From assembly GCF_014648635.1 (NCBI RefSeq), contig NZ_BMRM01000015.1, positions 1 through 64,000 on the forward strand: a DNA stretch of 64,000 nt, read 5' to 3'. Each line of letters begins with the position of its first letter. Position 1 is the stretch's first letter. The notes beneath the pieces are model-generated. The model did not search any database. It was not told where the DNA came from and was given only the letters and a program-made list of their open reading frames with translations. Below, in pieces: positions 25,080 through 34,208 of this stretch. This DNA is from Streptomyces cinerochromogenes. Its GTDB lineage: Bacteria; Actinomycetota; Actinomycetes; Streptomycetales; Streptomycetaceae. Made by a program: the position numbers and the translations under genes.

Positions 25080-27297
25080 GCCGGCGCCTCCGGGCGTCTA
25101 TGAGCATCTCCTGGACGTTGCGCAGGGGTTGGCCGTCCGCGTCGGTCGCGTGCCGCGTCCACTCGCCGTCCGGGCCGAGGTGCCAGGAGGCGGTGGTGTC
25201 GGACATGCCGGTGTCGAGCAGCCGGTTGAGGGCCGCGCGGTGGCCGGGGTCGACGACCCGGACCAGGGCCTCTATCCGGCGGTCGAGGTTGCGGTGCATC
25301 ATGTCGGCGCTGCCGATCCACACCTCCGGTTCGCCGCCGTTGCCGAAGGCGAAGACCCGGGAGTGTTCGAGGAAGCGGCCGAGGATCGAGCGGACCCGTA
25401 TGTTCTCCGACAGGCCCGGGACGCCCGGGCGGACGGCACAGATGCCCCGCACCCAGATGTCGACCGGCACCCCCGCCTGGGAGGCCCGGTAGAGGGCGTC
25501 GATGACCGCCTCGTCCACCATCGAGTTGACCTTGATGCGGACGAAGGCCGGACGGCCCGCACGGTGGTGCTGGACCTCCTTGTTGATCCGCGCGACCAGC
25601 CCGTCCCGCAGGGACTTGGGAGCCACCAGCAGCCGTCGGTAGGTCTCCCGGCGGGAGTAGCCGGAGAGGCGGTTGAAGAGGTCGGAGAGGTCCGCGCCCA
25701 CCTGCGGGTCGGCCGTCAGCAGGCCGAGGTCCTCGTAGAGGCGGGCCGTCTTCGGGTGGTAGTTGCCGGTGCCGACGTGGCTGTAGCGGCGCAGGGTCTC
25801 GCCCTCCTGGCGGACCACCAGGGACAGCTTGCAGTGCGTCTTCAGGCCGACCAGGCCGTAGACGACATGGCAGCCGGACTCCTCCAGCTTGCGCGCCCAC
25901 TTGATGTTGGCGTGCTCGTCGAAGCGGGCCTTGATCTCGACCAGGACGAGGACCTGCTTGCCGGACTCGGCGGCGTCGATGAGCGCGTCGACTATCGGGG
26001 AGTCGCCGGAGGTGCGGTACAGGGTCTGCTTGATCGCGAGGACGTCGGGGTCGGCCGCGGCCTGCTCCAGGAAGGCCTGGACCGAGGTGGAGAAGGAGTC
26101 GTACGGGTGGTGCAGGAGCACGTCCCGGGCGCGCAGGGCCGCGAAGATGTCGGGCGGGGACGCCGACTCGACCTCGGCGAGGTCGCGGTGGGTGCCGGCG
26201 ATGAACTTCGGGTACTTCAGCTCGGGCCGGTCGAGGCTGTGGATGCGGAAGAGGCCGGTGAGGTCCAGGGGACCGGGCAGCGGGTAGACCTCGGCCTCGG
26301 AGATCTTCAGCTCGCGGACCAGCAGGTCCAGCACCTCGCGGTCGATGGACTCCTCGACCTCCAGGCGCACCGGCGGGCCGAAGCGGCGCCGCATGAGTTC
26401 CTTCTCCAGGGCCTGGAGGAGGTTCTCGGCGTCGTCCTCCTCGACCTCCAGGTCCTCGTTGCGGGTGATCCGGAAGGCGTGGTGCTCCAGGATCTCCATG
26501 CCCGGGAACAGCTCTTCCAGGTGGTTGGGGGCGGCGATGACGTCCTCGATGGGGACGTAGCGGCCCGGGGAGGCCTCCAGGAAGCGGGACAGCAGCGGCG
26601 GTACCTTCACGCGCGCGAAGTGCTTGTGCCCGCTGACCGGGTTGCGCACGACCACGGCCAGGTTCAGGGAGAGGCCGGAGATGTACGGGAAGGGGTGCGC
26701 GGGGTCGACGGCCAGCGGCGTGAGGACGGGGAAGATCTGGTGCCGGAAGAGCGTGAAGAGGCGGGCCTGTTCCTTGTCGGTCAGCTCCGACCAGCGGACC
26801 AGGTGGATGCCCTCGTCGGCGAGGGCGGGGGCGACGTCCTCGTGGTAGCAGGCGGCGTGCCGGGCCATCAGCTCGCGGGAGCGGGCCCAGATCATCTCCA
26901 GCACCTCGCGCGGCTGGAGGCCGGAGGCGGACCTCGTCGCCACCCCGGTGGCGATACGGCGCTTCAGGCCGGCCACCCGGACCATGAAGAACTCGTCCAG
27001 GTTGCTGGCGAAGATGGCGAGGAAGTTCGCGCGTTCCAGCAGGGGGGTGTTGGGGTCCTCGGCCAGCTCCAGGACCCGCTCGTTGAAGGCCAGCCAGCTG
27101 CGCTCCCGGTCGAGGAAGCGGCCCTGGGGCAGGGGGGTGCCGTCGCCCGGGGCCTCCTCGTACGCGTCGAGACCCGCGTCGAGATCGGGTTCCAGGTCGG
27201 AGACCACGGCGGCCACGGCGTGCTGGCGGTGCGCGGCGATGGAGCCCACGGAGGGCTGCGGGTGCTGTACCTCTGCCTGGGTGTCTCGCTGACTCAT
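25060..27297 (-). CDS. ppk: Polyphosphate kinase 1
   Basis: Protein of 745 residues. It shows the PPK1 layout: N-terminal helical domain with LDRERSWLAFNERVLE, then the two phospholipase-D-like catalytic domains with HHPYDSF, YSHVGTGNYHPKTA (the autophosphorylated histidine region) and MMHRNLDRRIE. It makes polyphosphate from ATP. The ATG at 27297 was chosen for family length and a GGAAG sequence upstream; a longer form from 27420 has no ribosome site. ppk, the CHAD gene and the NUDIX gene form one operon. Confidence 0.95.
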   Translation of the reverse strand: MSQRDTQAEVQHPQPSVGSIAAHRQHAVAAVVSDLEPDLDAGLDAYEEAPGDGTPLPQGRFLDRERSWLAFNERVLELAEDPNTPLLERANFLAIFASNLDEFFMVRVAGLKRRIATGVATRSASGLQPREVLEMIWARSRELMARHAACYHEDVAPALADEGIHLVRWSELTDKEQARLFTLFRHQIFPVLTPLAVDPAHPFPYISGLSLNLAVVVRNPVSGHKHFARVKVPPLLSRFLEASPGRYVPIEDVIAAPNHLEELFPGMEILEHHAFRITRNEDLEVEEDDAENLLQALEKELMRRRFGPPVRLEVEESIDREVLDLLVRELKISEAEVYPLPGPLDLTGLFRIHSLDRPELKYPKFIAGTHRDLAEVESASPPDIFAALRARDVLLHHPYDSFSTSVQAFLEQAAADPDVLAIKQTLYRTSGDSPIVDALIDAAESGKQVLVLVEIKARFDEHANIKWARKLEESGCHVVYGLVGLKTHCKLSLVVRQEGETLRRYSHVGTGNYHPKTARLYEDLGLLTADPQVGADLSDLFNRLSGYSRRETYRRLLVAPKSLRDGLVARINKEVQHHRAGRPAFVRIKVNSMVDEAVIDALYRASQAGVPVDIWVRGICAVRPGVPGLSENIRVRSILGRFLEHSRVFAFGNGGEPEVWIGSADMMHRNLDRRIEALVRVVDPGHRAALNRLLDTGMSDTTASWHLGPDGEWTRHATDADGQPLRNVQEMLIDARRRRRGTATP

Positions 27298-27517
27298 GAA
27301 CCCATTCTTCCGCGCCACGGGCGACACGGGCGCGTCGGAACGCGCGGGCGGGAGCGTCACGGCCCCGTTCCCCGCGGGCTCCTCGGGGGGCGGCGAAGGC
27401 TCTGGCACGGCGGGCTTCATTGGCCGAGCGTCGCAAGTCTTGCTGAATCAATGGTTACGGCGACATGACGTGCGGGATAGCGGGGGGCGGCTCGAAGGGG
27501 TTCACGGATGCGAAAAC

Positions 27518-27565
27518 GCCGGTCCGGTACGTCCCTCCCCCCGCGGAGGGGCGTACCGGACCGGC
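27518..27565 (-). terminator. Intrinsic terminator of the GntR/ABC operon
   Basis: Perfect 14-base arms (27518-27531 and 27552-27565) with a second inner stem, followed on the minus strand by TTTT. It starts 15 bases after the last ABC gene. Confidence 0.88.
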
Positions 27566-27579
27566 GTGGATCCGGACCG

Positions 27580-28332
27580 TTAGGCGGCCCGGCGGCGCAG
27601 CAGGGCGTACGCGGCGGCACCGGCGGCCGCGGCGACGGCGAGGACCAGGCCGGTGGCGGCCAGGTGCAGGGGCCAGAACCCGGTCAGCGGGCCGCGCAGC
27701 GGACGCCACAGCTCGCGCAGGTACAGCCGCAGGGCGAGGGTGGCGGCGCAGGCGGCGGCGAGCGCCGGGAGGGTGCGGCGCAGGGCCAGACCGGCGAGGG
27801 CGCCGAGGACCAGCGCGCACAGCACCAGAGCGGGCAGCAGCGGGCCGCGCGGCACGAAGACGCGGTCCCACGTCCAGTGGGTGACCAGGACGTCGTGGTC
27901 CGCGGACCACACCCTGCCGTAGACCAGGGCGAGCAGCGCGGACCCGGTCAGCAGGGGCAGGGCGGCCGTGGTCAGCTTGGCGGTCAGCCAGCGGACCGGG
28001 GTGACGGCCTGGGTCCAGACCAGCCGCGCGGTGCCGGTCTCCAGCTCGCGGCCGATCAGCGCGGCCCCGGCCCAGGCGGCCACCGCGCAGGGCGCGTAGG
28101 AGAGGGCCTCGCCGAGCAGGTTCATGACGTTGTTCGTGTCGGTGAGGGCGGTGTAGGTGCACCAGTGGCCGGGGCGCGCGCAGTCCCGGTCCCGGGGGGC
28201 CGCCGTGTGGTGGACCCAGAGCAGTGCGCCGGCGGCGAGCAGGACGAAGGCGGTCCAGACGAGCAGGGCCGGCCGGTGCAGCCGGAGCAGGGTGCGGCGG
28301 ACGGCGGGGCGGGTGGGGGCGAGCGCGGTCAT
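27580..28332 (-). CDS. ABC transporter permease (second)
   Basis: Protein of 250 residues with six membrane helices. It shares the GRELETGTARLVWTQAVTPVRWL loop pattern with the preceding permease, so the two genes arose by duplication. Last gene of the operon; its ATG overlaps the upstream stop in ATGA. Confidence 0.85.
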   Translation of the reverse strand: MTALAPTRPAVRRTLLRLHRPALLVWTAFVLLAAGALLWVHHTAAPRDRDCARPGHWCTYTALTDTNNVMNLLGEALSYAPCAVAAWAGAALIGRELETGTARLVWTQAVTPVRWLTAKLTTAALPLLTGSALLALVYGRVWSADHDVLVTHWTWDRVFVPRGPLLPALVLCALVLGALAGLALRRTLPALAAACAATLALRLYLRELWRPLRGPLTGFWPLHLAATGLVLAVAAAAGAAAYALLRRRAA

Positions 28333-29399
28333 ACGGCGGCTCCCGTACCGGCGTGCGCAACGGCTCCCGTACCGGTTCCCGCGCCGGGGGCGGCCTTCCC
28401 GCCGGGCCGGGTGCCCGTGGTGCGGCGCCGTACCAGCCAGAGGGCGAACCCGGCGAGCAGGGCGGCGAGGGCGAGCAGGGCGCCGGTCGTGGCCAGCTGC
28501 AGCGGCCAGTAGTGGGAGTAGGGGTGGTAGTCGGTGTAGAAGCCGGTGGCGCCGCGCCGGTCGTTGAGGGCCCGGCACCCGGGGCTGAGGTCGATGGTGC
28601 AGGTGGAGGCGGGCCGGTGGGCGCCGGACGCGGTGACGACGCCCTCCTCGACCTTGATGCCCGAGTACGACGGGAAGGCCCGGCGCCCGCTGACGCTGGT
28701 GGCGACCGGCCACAGGTGCGGCAGGGCCGTGTGGACGGCGATCCACAGCGGGACCACGGCGAGCGCGGAGGCGCACAGCGCGAGCAGCGAGCGGCCCAGC
28801 AGCAGCCCGATGAGCGCGCCGAGGACGAGACCGGCCAGCGCGAGCCCGACGACGATCGGGCCGCCCGTGTAGAAGGTGGGCACGTCGTCCCAGGGCTTGA
28901 CGGAGTCGATCCGGTGGTACCCCGCCGACCAGACCACGTGGTGCAGCAGCGCGAGCAGACCGGTGCCGGCGGTGACGAGGAGGGCCGGCACGGTGAGCCG
29001 GGTGGCCAGCCAGCGCACCGGTGACACCGTCTGCGTCCAGGACAGCCGTGCCGTGCCGGTCTCCAGCTCGCGCCCGGTCAGGGCGGCACCGGCCCAGGCG
29101 GCGGCCAGGAACGGGACCGCCAGGACGGCGACGGTCGTGTACTGGTGGAGGTCCTTGTAGCGCAGGATCGCGTCCTGGTCGTACCGGCACGGGGCGGCGC
29201 TCCAGCAGCGGGTGTGGTACTGGTGCCAGCCGGTGGCCGCGGCGTCGGTGAGCGGGCCCCACAGCCACAGCAGCGTGGCGGCCAGGCCGACGACGAGGAC
29301 GGCCCAGGCGCACAGCGCGGGGCGGTGCAGGCGCAGCAGCCAGCGGATCTGGCGCGGAGCGGTGGTCGCCCGGGCGGGGGCGCTCGGGGCGGCGGTCAC
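28329..29399 (-). CDS. ABC transporter permease (first)
   Basis: Protein of 356 residues with six membrane helices and a long external loop between helices five and six that has two cysteines (in ASTCTIDLSPGCRAL). The GRELETGTARLSWTQTVSP loop likely contacts the ATPase. The start is GTG in a GTGA overlap with the ATPase gene. Its substrate is unknown. Confidence 0.85.
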   Translation of the reverse strand: MTAAPSAPARATTAPRQIRWLLRLHRPALCAWAVLVVGLAATLLWLWGPLTDAAATGWHQYHTRCWSAAPCRYDQDAILRYKDLHQYTTVAVLAVPFLAAAWAGAALTGRELETGTARLSWTQTVSPVRWLATRLTVPALLVTAGTGLLALLHHVVWSAGYHRIDSVKPWDDVPTFYTGGPIVVGLALAGLVLGALIGLLLGRSLLALCASALAVVPLWIAVHTALPHLWPVATSVSGRRAFPSYSGIKVEEGVVTASGAHRPASTCTIDLSPGCRALNDRRGATGFYTDYHPYSHYWPLQLATTGALLALAALLAGFALWLVRRRTTGTRPGGKAAPGAGTGTGAVAHAGTGAAV

Positions 29400-30289
29400 G
29401 CGGCGTGCTCCTCGGTCTCGGCCGGGGTCAGGGCGGGCGCCCCGGGGTTGCGCAGATGGGCGAGGACGAGTTCCTCCAGGGAGGGCGTGGCGCTGCGCCA
29501 GTCGCCGGGGAGCGGTCCGGCCGGGCGGATCAGCGCGCTGACCTGGCGGCCGGTGACCCGGGACTCGACCACGGTGTGCCCGCCGAGGCCGGCGGAGTCC
29601 GCGGCGCCGGACACCCGCAGATGGGCGGCGAGCAGGTCGTCGATCTCGCCGGCCAGCCGGATCCGGCCGTCGCCGACCAGCAGCAGGTGGTCGCAGGAGT
29701 CCTCCAGCTCGGCGACGACGTGCGAGGACATCACGATGGTGGTGCCGTACTGGGCGGCCTGCGCCATGAGCGTGCCCATCAGCTCGTGCCGGGCCAGCGG
29801 GTCGAGGTCGGCCATCGGCTCGTCCAGGAGCAGCAGTTCGGGCCGCTTGCCGAGGGCGAGGGCGAGCGCGACCCGGCTGCGCTGGCCGCCGGAGAGGGAG
29901 CGGACCCGGGCCCGGGGGTCCAGGCCGCCGCCCCTGACGACCCGCTCGGCGCCGGCCGCGTCCCAGTGGCCGGGGTTGAGGTCGGCGCCCATGCGCAGCG
30001 TCTCGGCGACGGTGAGCTGCGGGTACAGCGGCTTGTCCTGGGCGACGAAGCCGACCCGGGGGCGGGCGGCGGACGGCGTGGTGCCGAGCACGCTCACACT
30101 GCCCTCGGTGGGCGCGGTGAGCCCGGCGGCCAGGGCGAGCAGGGTGGACTTGCCGGCGCCGTTGGGGCCGACGACCGCGCACACCCGCCCGGCGGGCAGC
30201 CGGAACGAGCAGTCCCGCAGGGCCCAGCGCGCACGGAGGCCGAACCGTTTCCCCAGAGCCTCGGCCCTCAACGCCGTGTCGCTGCTCAT
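29396..30289 (-). CDS. ABC transporter ATP-binding protein
   Basis: Protein of 297 residues: Walker A GPNGAGKST, Q-loop, signature LSGGQ, Walker B LLLLDEP and the H-loop SSHV, followed by a roughly 80-residue tail. It drives the two permeases. The gene order regulator-ATPase-permeases is typical of YtrA-type exporters. Its ATG overlaps the GntR stop. Confidence 0.93.
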   Translation of the reverse strand: MSSDTALRAEALGKRFGLRARWALRDCSFRLPAGRVCAVVGPNGAGKSTLLALAAGLTAPTEGSVSVLGTTPSAARPRVGFVAQDKPLYPQLTVAETLRMGADLNPGHWDAAGAERVVRGGGLDPRARVRSLSGGQRSRVALALALGKRPELLLLDEPMADLDPLARHELMGTLMAQAAQYGTTIVMSSHVVAELEDSCDHLLLVGDGRIRLAGEIDDLLAAHLRVSGAADSAGLGGHTVVESRVTGRQVSALIRPAGPLPGDWRSATPSLEELVLAHLRNPGAPALTPAETEEHAA

Positions 30290-30672
30290 GTCGGGTCTCC
30301 CTGGAAGTGCGTGTCGAGTACGGCAGTGAAGAGTGCGGCCACGTCGTCCCGCTCCAGTCCGGCGGCGCGGGCGCGGCCCGCCCACTGCTCCAGCTCCGTG
30401 CGCAGCGGGGAGTCGGCGGGGGCGGTGCCCAGGGACCGCCGGACGAAGGTGCCGAGGCCGCGCCGCGCCTCCACCAGGCCCTCGCGTTCCAGTTCGCGGT
30501 ACGCCTTCAGGACGGTGTTGGGGTTGATGGCGGTGGCCTCCACGACCTCGCGTGCGGTGGGCAGCCGGTCGCCCGGCTTCAGCAGGCCCATGCGGAGGGC
30601 CTGTTTGGTCTGCTGGACGATCTGCACATAGGTGGCCACGCCGCTGTGCCGGTCGATGCGGTACTCGACCAT
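30286..30672 (-). CDS. GntR-family (YtrA-type) repressor
   Basis: Protein of 128 residues with a winged helix at about 12-75 (GDRLPTAREVVEATAINPNTVLKAYRELE) and a short helical tail, as in YtrA-subfamily regulators of ABC operons. It is first gene of the operon and probably represses it through the inverted repeat just upstream. The ATG is at 30672. Confidence 0.92.
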   Translation of the reverse strand: MVEYRIDRHSGVATYVQIVQQTKQALRMGLLKPGDRLPTAREVVEATAINPNTVLKAYRELEREGLVEARRGLGTFVRRSLGTAPADSPLRTELEQWAGRARAAGLERDDVAALFTAVLDTHFQGDPT

Positions 30673-30680
30673 CGGTACAA

Positions 30681-30714
30681 CCACCCTTTCACTAATTGAG
30701 TAGTGAAAGGGTGG
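30681..30714 (-). promoter_or_regulatory. Inverted repeat operator / hairpin before the GntR operon
   Basis: Perfect 14-base arms (30681-30694 and 30701-30714) around ATTGAG. The 3' arm on the transcript contains the GAAAGGG ribosome site of the GntR gene, nine bases from the ATG. It can be both a dimeric repressor site and a hairpin that hides the ribosome site. Confidence 0.85.
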
Positions 30715-30784
30715 GGCAAGGCGGCCCCGGAAGTCAACCGCGGGCCCCGTGGGCCGATCGGCGGGGCCCTTCCGATGAGGACAC

Positions 30785-31262
30785 GTGAGCGAGACGAGGA
30801 CCGACGGGGAACTGCTGCGGGCCATCGCGGCGGCCCGCGACCGGCACGCCTTCGAGCAGTCGTACCGGCGGCACGCGCCCTGGCCGACCGCCCGGCTGCG
30901 CGGGCGCTGCGCCGGCGCCGGGTCCGTCTGGCTGTGGCGCATCGGCTCCCGCCGGCTCGTGGACGCGCTGCGCGGCGAGGGGACGCGGGGCCGGCTGCGG
31001 CAGGCGCCGGCCCGGCCGGCCGCCACGGCCCTCCTCGCCACCGCCCTCCTCGCGCCGCTGGTCGTGAGCGACCGCCGGGTCCTGTTCGCGGACCCCCCGG
31101 GACCCCGGGCGGGCGACGGCCCGCGAGCACCGGGCGTGGCCGACGGCGGGGTCGGTGACGGCGGGGTGCCCGGCCCTCGGCCAACCGCTGGGCCGCTACC
31201 GGCCGACGGCCGACCAGCCTGGATCCGCGCCCCACGACCGCTCACCCCCCGGCGGGGGCCCC
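30785..31262 (+). pseudogene. Decayed ECF sigma factor gene
   Basis: The reading frame starts with GTG after GATGAGGA and has the N-terminal part of an ECF sigma factor (LLRAIAAARDRHAFEQSYRRHA). It then jumps to VWLWRIGSRRLVDALRGEGT, where the conserved DVVQETFLAVWRG part of region 2 should lie between. The region 4 helix-turn-helix is not found and the frame runs on into the antisense of mshD without a stop of its own. A deletion has therefore destroyed the gene. Confidence 0.6.
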
Positions 31263-31264
31263 GC

Positions 31265-32191
31265 TCACGTCTCCGCGCGGTACATCAGGTCCGTCTCGTG
31301 CACCGTGAACCCCAGCCGCTCGTACACCGACACCGCCGCCTTGTTGTCGGCGTCGACGTAGAGCATCGCGGTCGGCAGCTGCTGCGCGGCCAGGTGGCGC
31401 AGCCCGATCGTGGTGAGGGCCTTGCCGAGGCCGCCGCCCTGTTCGCCGGGCCGTACCCCGAGGACGTACACCTCGCCGAGCCCCTCCTCGGCGTGCACCT
31501 TGGTCCAGTGGAAGCCGACCAGCTCCCCGCGCCGTTCGGCGAGGAAGAACCCGGCCGGATCGAACCAGGGCTCGGCCTTGCGGTCGTCCAGGTCGCGCTG
31601 GGTCAGCGAACCCTGCTCGGGGTGGTGGGCGAAGGCGGCGGCGTTCACCGCGAGCCAGGCCGCGTCGTCCTTGCCGGGCACGAAGGCGCGCACGGTCACG
31701 CCCTCCGGCAGCACCGGATCGGGCAGCTCCAGGTCGGTCAACGGCCTGCGCATCTGGCGCAGTTCGCGGAACAGGGTCAGACCGAGCACCTGGGCCAGGT
31801 GCCGGGCGGCGGGGTGGCCGCCGTGCGCCCACACCCGCAGCCGCTTGCCGGAGGCGGCGAGCAGGGCCGCGCCGAGCGCCCGCCCGTGCCCGTGCCCGCG
31901 GTGCCCGGGGTGCACGACCAGCTCGGCGGCCGGCGCCTCCACCGGGTCGGTGTCCTCCAGCTGGGCGTAGCCGACGAGTTCGCCGTCGACGGACAGCAGC
32001 AGATGCGAGACGCCCTCGCGGCTGCCCCCGCGCAGCTGCAGCCGGCCCTGCTCGGACACCGGCTGGTGCCCGTCGATCCGGGCGGCCTCGCCGAGCAGGC
32101 GCAGCACGGCCTCGGCCCGGTCCGGGGTGAGCGCGGAGAAGGTCTCGATGGAGCGGGCGGGAAAGCCCGGTACGGTGTCGTCGCTGCTCAT
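31265..32191 (-). CDS. mshD: Mycothiol synthase MshD
   Basis: Protein of 308 residues with two GNAT domains, the normal MshD length. The C-terminal domain has EVYVLGVRPGEQGGGLGKAL and YVDADNKAAVSVYERLGF. It transfers acetyl from acetyl-CoA to Cys-GlcN-Ins, the last step of mycothiol synthesis in the cytoplasm. TACTCT (minus strand, 32199-32204) ends seven bases before the ATG, so it may be leaderless. Confidence 0.93.
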   Translation of the reverse strand: MSSDDTVPGFPARSIETFSALTPDRAEAVLRLLGEAARIDGHQPVSEQGRLQLRGGSREGVSHLLLSVDGELVGYAQLEDTDPVEAPAAELVVHPGHRGHGHGRALGAALLAASGKRLRVWAHGGHPAARHLAQVLGLTLFRELRQMRRPLTDLELPDPVLPEGVTVRAFVPGKDDAAWLAVNAAAFAHHPEQGSLTQRDLDDRKAEPWFDPAGFFLAERRGELVGFHWTKVHAEEGLGEVYVLGVRPGEQGGGLGKALTTIGLRHLAAQQLPTAMLYVDADNKAAVSVYERLGFTVHETDLMYRAET

Positions 32192-32350
32192 GCGTACGAG
32201 AGTACGGGGCCACCGGGGGAAGTCCCGGCACACCGGCCGCAAAAGGATCCGTAAAGGGAAACCAGGATGTAACCCTGAACCCCCTGTCGCGCTACGCGCG
32301 TTGACTCTAGGCTGCGCCGAGCCACCACAGCCGACCCACAGGGGGGTCCC

Positions 32351-34135
32351 ATGCCAGCCGCGCCCCGGCGCACCGGACGCCGTACGCACGCCCTTCTCGC
32401 GAGCGCAGCCACCCTCGCCACGGCGGCGGCGCTGATTGCCGCCCTCCCGGCGGACGCGCACGAGAGCCACCACCGGCCGGGCCGCTACCAGGACGTCCAG
32501 CTGCTGTCCTTCAACGACCTGCACGGCAACCTGGAGCCTCCGTCGGGCTCCTCCGGCCGGGTCACCGAACTCCAGCCGGACGGCACGACGAAGACGATCG
32601 ACGCGGGCGGTGTCGAGTACCTCGCGACCCACCTCCGCCAGGCCCGCAAGGGCCATCCGTACTCGGTCACCGCGGCCGGCGGCGACCTGGTCGGCGCCTC
32701 CCCGCTGCTGTCGGGCCTGTTCCACGACGAGCCCACCGTCGAGGCGCTGAACAAGCTGGACCTGGACGTCACCTCGGTCGGCAACCACGAGTTCGACGAG
32801 GGCGCCCGGGAACTGGCCCGCCTGCAGAACGGCGGCTGCCACCCCACCGACGGTTGCTACGGCGACCGGGAGTTCCAGGGCGCCGACTTCCCGTACCTGG
32901 CCGCGAACGTCCAGGACGAGAAGACCGGCAAGCCGATCCTGAAGCCGTACTGGGTCTGGAAGAAGAAGGACGTCAGGATCGGCTTCATCGGCGTCACCCT
33001 GGAGGGCACCCCGGGCATCGTCTCCGCCGACGGCGTCAAGGGCCTGACCTTCAAGGACGAGGCGGAGACCATCAACAAGTACGCCAAGGTCCTCCAGCGC
33101 CAGGGCGTGCAGTCGATCGTGGCCCTGATCCACGAGGGCGGCTACCCGGCCTCCGGCTCCTACAACTACGACTGCGACTCCCCGGGCGCGGGCAGCGGCA
33201 TCTCCGGCCCGATCGTGGACATCGCCAAGAACGTCACCCCGGCGGTGGACGCCCTGGTGACCGGCCACACCCACCAGGCGTACGTCTGCACGATCCCGGA
33301 CCCGTCCGGCCGCCCCCGCATGGTGACCTCGGCGTCCTCCTTCGGCCGCCTCTACACCGACACCACGCTCACCTACGACCGCCGTACCGGCGACATCGCG
33401 CGTACGGCGGTGAGGTCCGCGAACCACGTGGTCACCCGGGACGTCCCCAAGGCGGCGGACATGACCGGCCTGATCTCCCGCTGGAACGCCCTGGCCGCCC
33501 CCATCGGCAACCGCCCCATCGGCTACATCTCCGCCGACGTCAACAACACCGGCACCGAGTCCCCGATGGGCGACCTGATCGCCGACGCGCAGCTCGCCCA
33601 CGGCCGTGAGCTGGACCCGAAGACCAGCCTGGCCCTGATGAACCCGGGCGGTGTCCGGGCCGGCCTGACCTACGCGGCCAAGGGAGCCGAGGGCGACGGC
33701 GTGGTCACCTACGCCGAGGGCTTCACGGTGCAGCCGTTCTCCAACACCGTGAACCTCCAGGACTTCACCGGCGCCCAGCTGGTCCAGGTGCTCAAGGAGC
33801 AGGTCAGCGGCGTCAACGCGGCGGTCCCGAAGATCCTCCAGCCGTCCGCCGGACTCACCTACACCCTCGACCTCACCAAGTCCGGCGCGGACCGCGTGGT
33901 CACCGACTCGATCCGCCTGAACGGCGCCCCGATCGACCCCGCGGCCACCTACCGCGTCGCCACCAACAGCTTCCTCGCGGGCGGCGGCGACGGCTTCCCG
34001 ACGCTGGGCCAGGGCACGAACGACCTGGTCGGCTCGGACGACCTGAGCGCGCTGGAGAAGTACCTGACGGCGAACTCGTCGGCCGCGAACCCGATCGCCC
34101 CGCCGAAGGCGGACCGGATCACGGTCGTGGGCTGA
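32351..34135 (+). CDS. Secreted 5'-nucleotidase / metallophosphoesterase
   Basis: Protein of 594 residues with an export signal (1-38, RR pairs then AHA). The N-terminal metallophosphatase domain shows FNDLHGNLE, GGDLVGASP, SVGNHEFDEG and VTGHTHQ. The C-terminal 5'-nucleotidase domain shows MNPGGVRAGL, FTVQPFSNT and LAGGGDGFP. It releases phosphate from nucleotides outside the cell. It is convergent with the pectinase gene. Its place near the phosphate cluster fits scavenging. Confidence 0.95.
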   Translation: MPAAPRRTGRRTHALLASAATLATAAALIAALPADAHESHHRPGRYQDVQLLSFNDLHGNLEPPSGSSGRVTELQPDGTTKTIDAGGVEYLATHLRQARKGHPYSVTAAGGDLVGASPLLSGLFHDEPTVEALNKLDLDVTSVGNHEFDEGARELARLQNGGCHPTDGCYGDREFQGADFPYLAANVQDEKTGKPILKPYWVWKKKDVRIGFIGVTLEGTPGIVSADGVKGLTFKDEAETINKYAKVLQRQGVQSIVALIHEGGYPASGSYNYDCDSPGAGSGISGPIVDIAKNVTPAVDALVTGHTHQAYVCTIPDPSGRPRMVTSASSFGRLYTDTTLTYDRRTGDIARTAVRSANHVVTRDVPKAADMTGLISRWNALAAPIGNRPIGYISADVNNTGTESPMGDLIADAQLAHGRELDPKTSLALMNPGGVRAGLTYAAKGAEGDGVVTYAEGFTVQPFSNTVNLQDFTGAQLVQVLKEQVSGVNAAVPKILQPSAGLTYTLDLTKSGADRVVTDSIRLNGAPIDPAATYRVATNSFLAGGGDGFPTLGQGTNDLVGSDDLSALEKYLTANSSAANPIAPPKADRITVVG

Positions 34136-34160
34136 GCCCCGCCGGGCGGGACCCTCTCCT

Positions 34161-34196
34161 CAGCTCCTCTTCCGGCCCCGCCCGGAAGAGGAGCTG
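34161..34196. terminator. Bidirectional terminator
   Basis: A perfect 15-base stem (34161-34175 and 34182-34196) with a six-base loop lies between the convergent nucleotidase and pectinase stops. Confidence 0.88.
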
Positions 34197-34208
34197 CGGC
34201 GGCCCGGG

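Noticed and set aside
27298..27420. Longer N terminus of ppk from 27420
   Set aside because: No ribosome site; extra 41 residues are Pro/Glu-rich and not part of PPK1.
27498..27510. GTTCACG near the ppk promoter as a PHO box
   Set aside because: Only one good unit; no second repeat at 11 bases.
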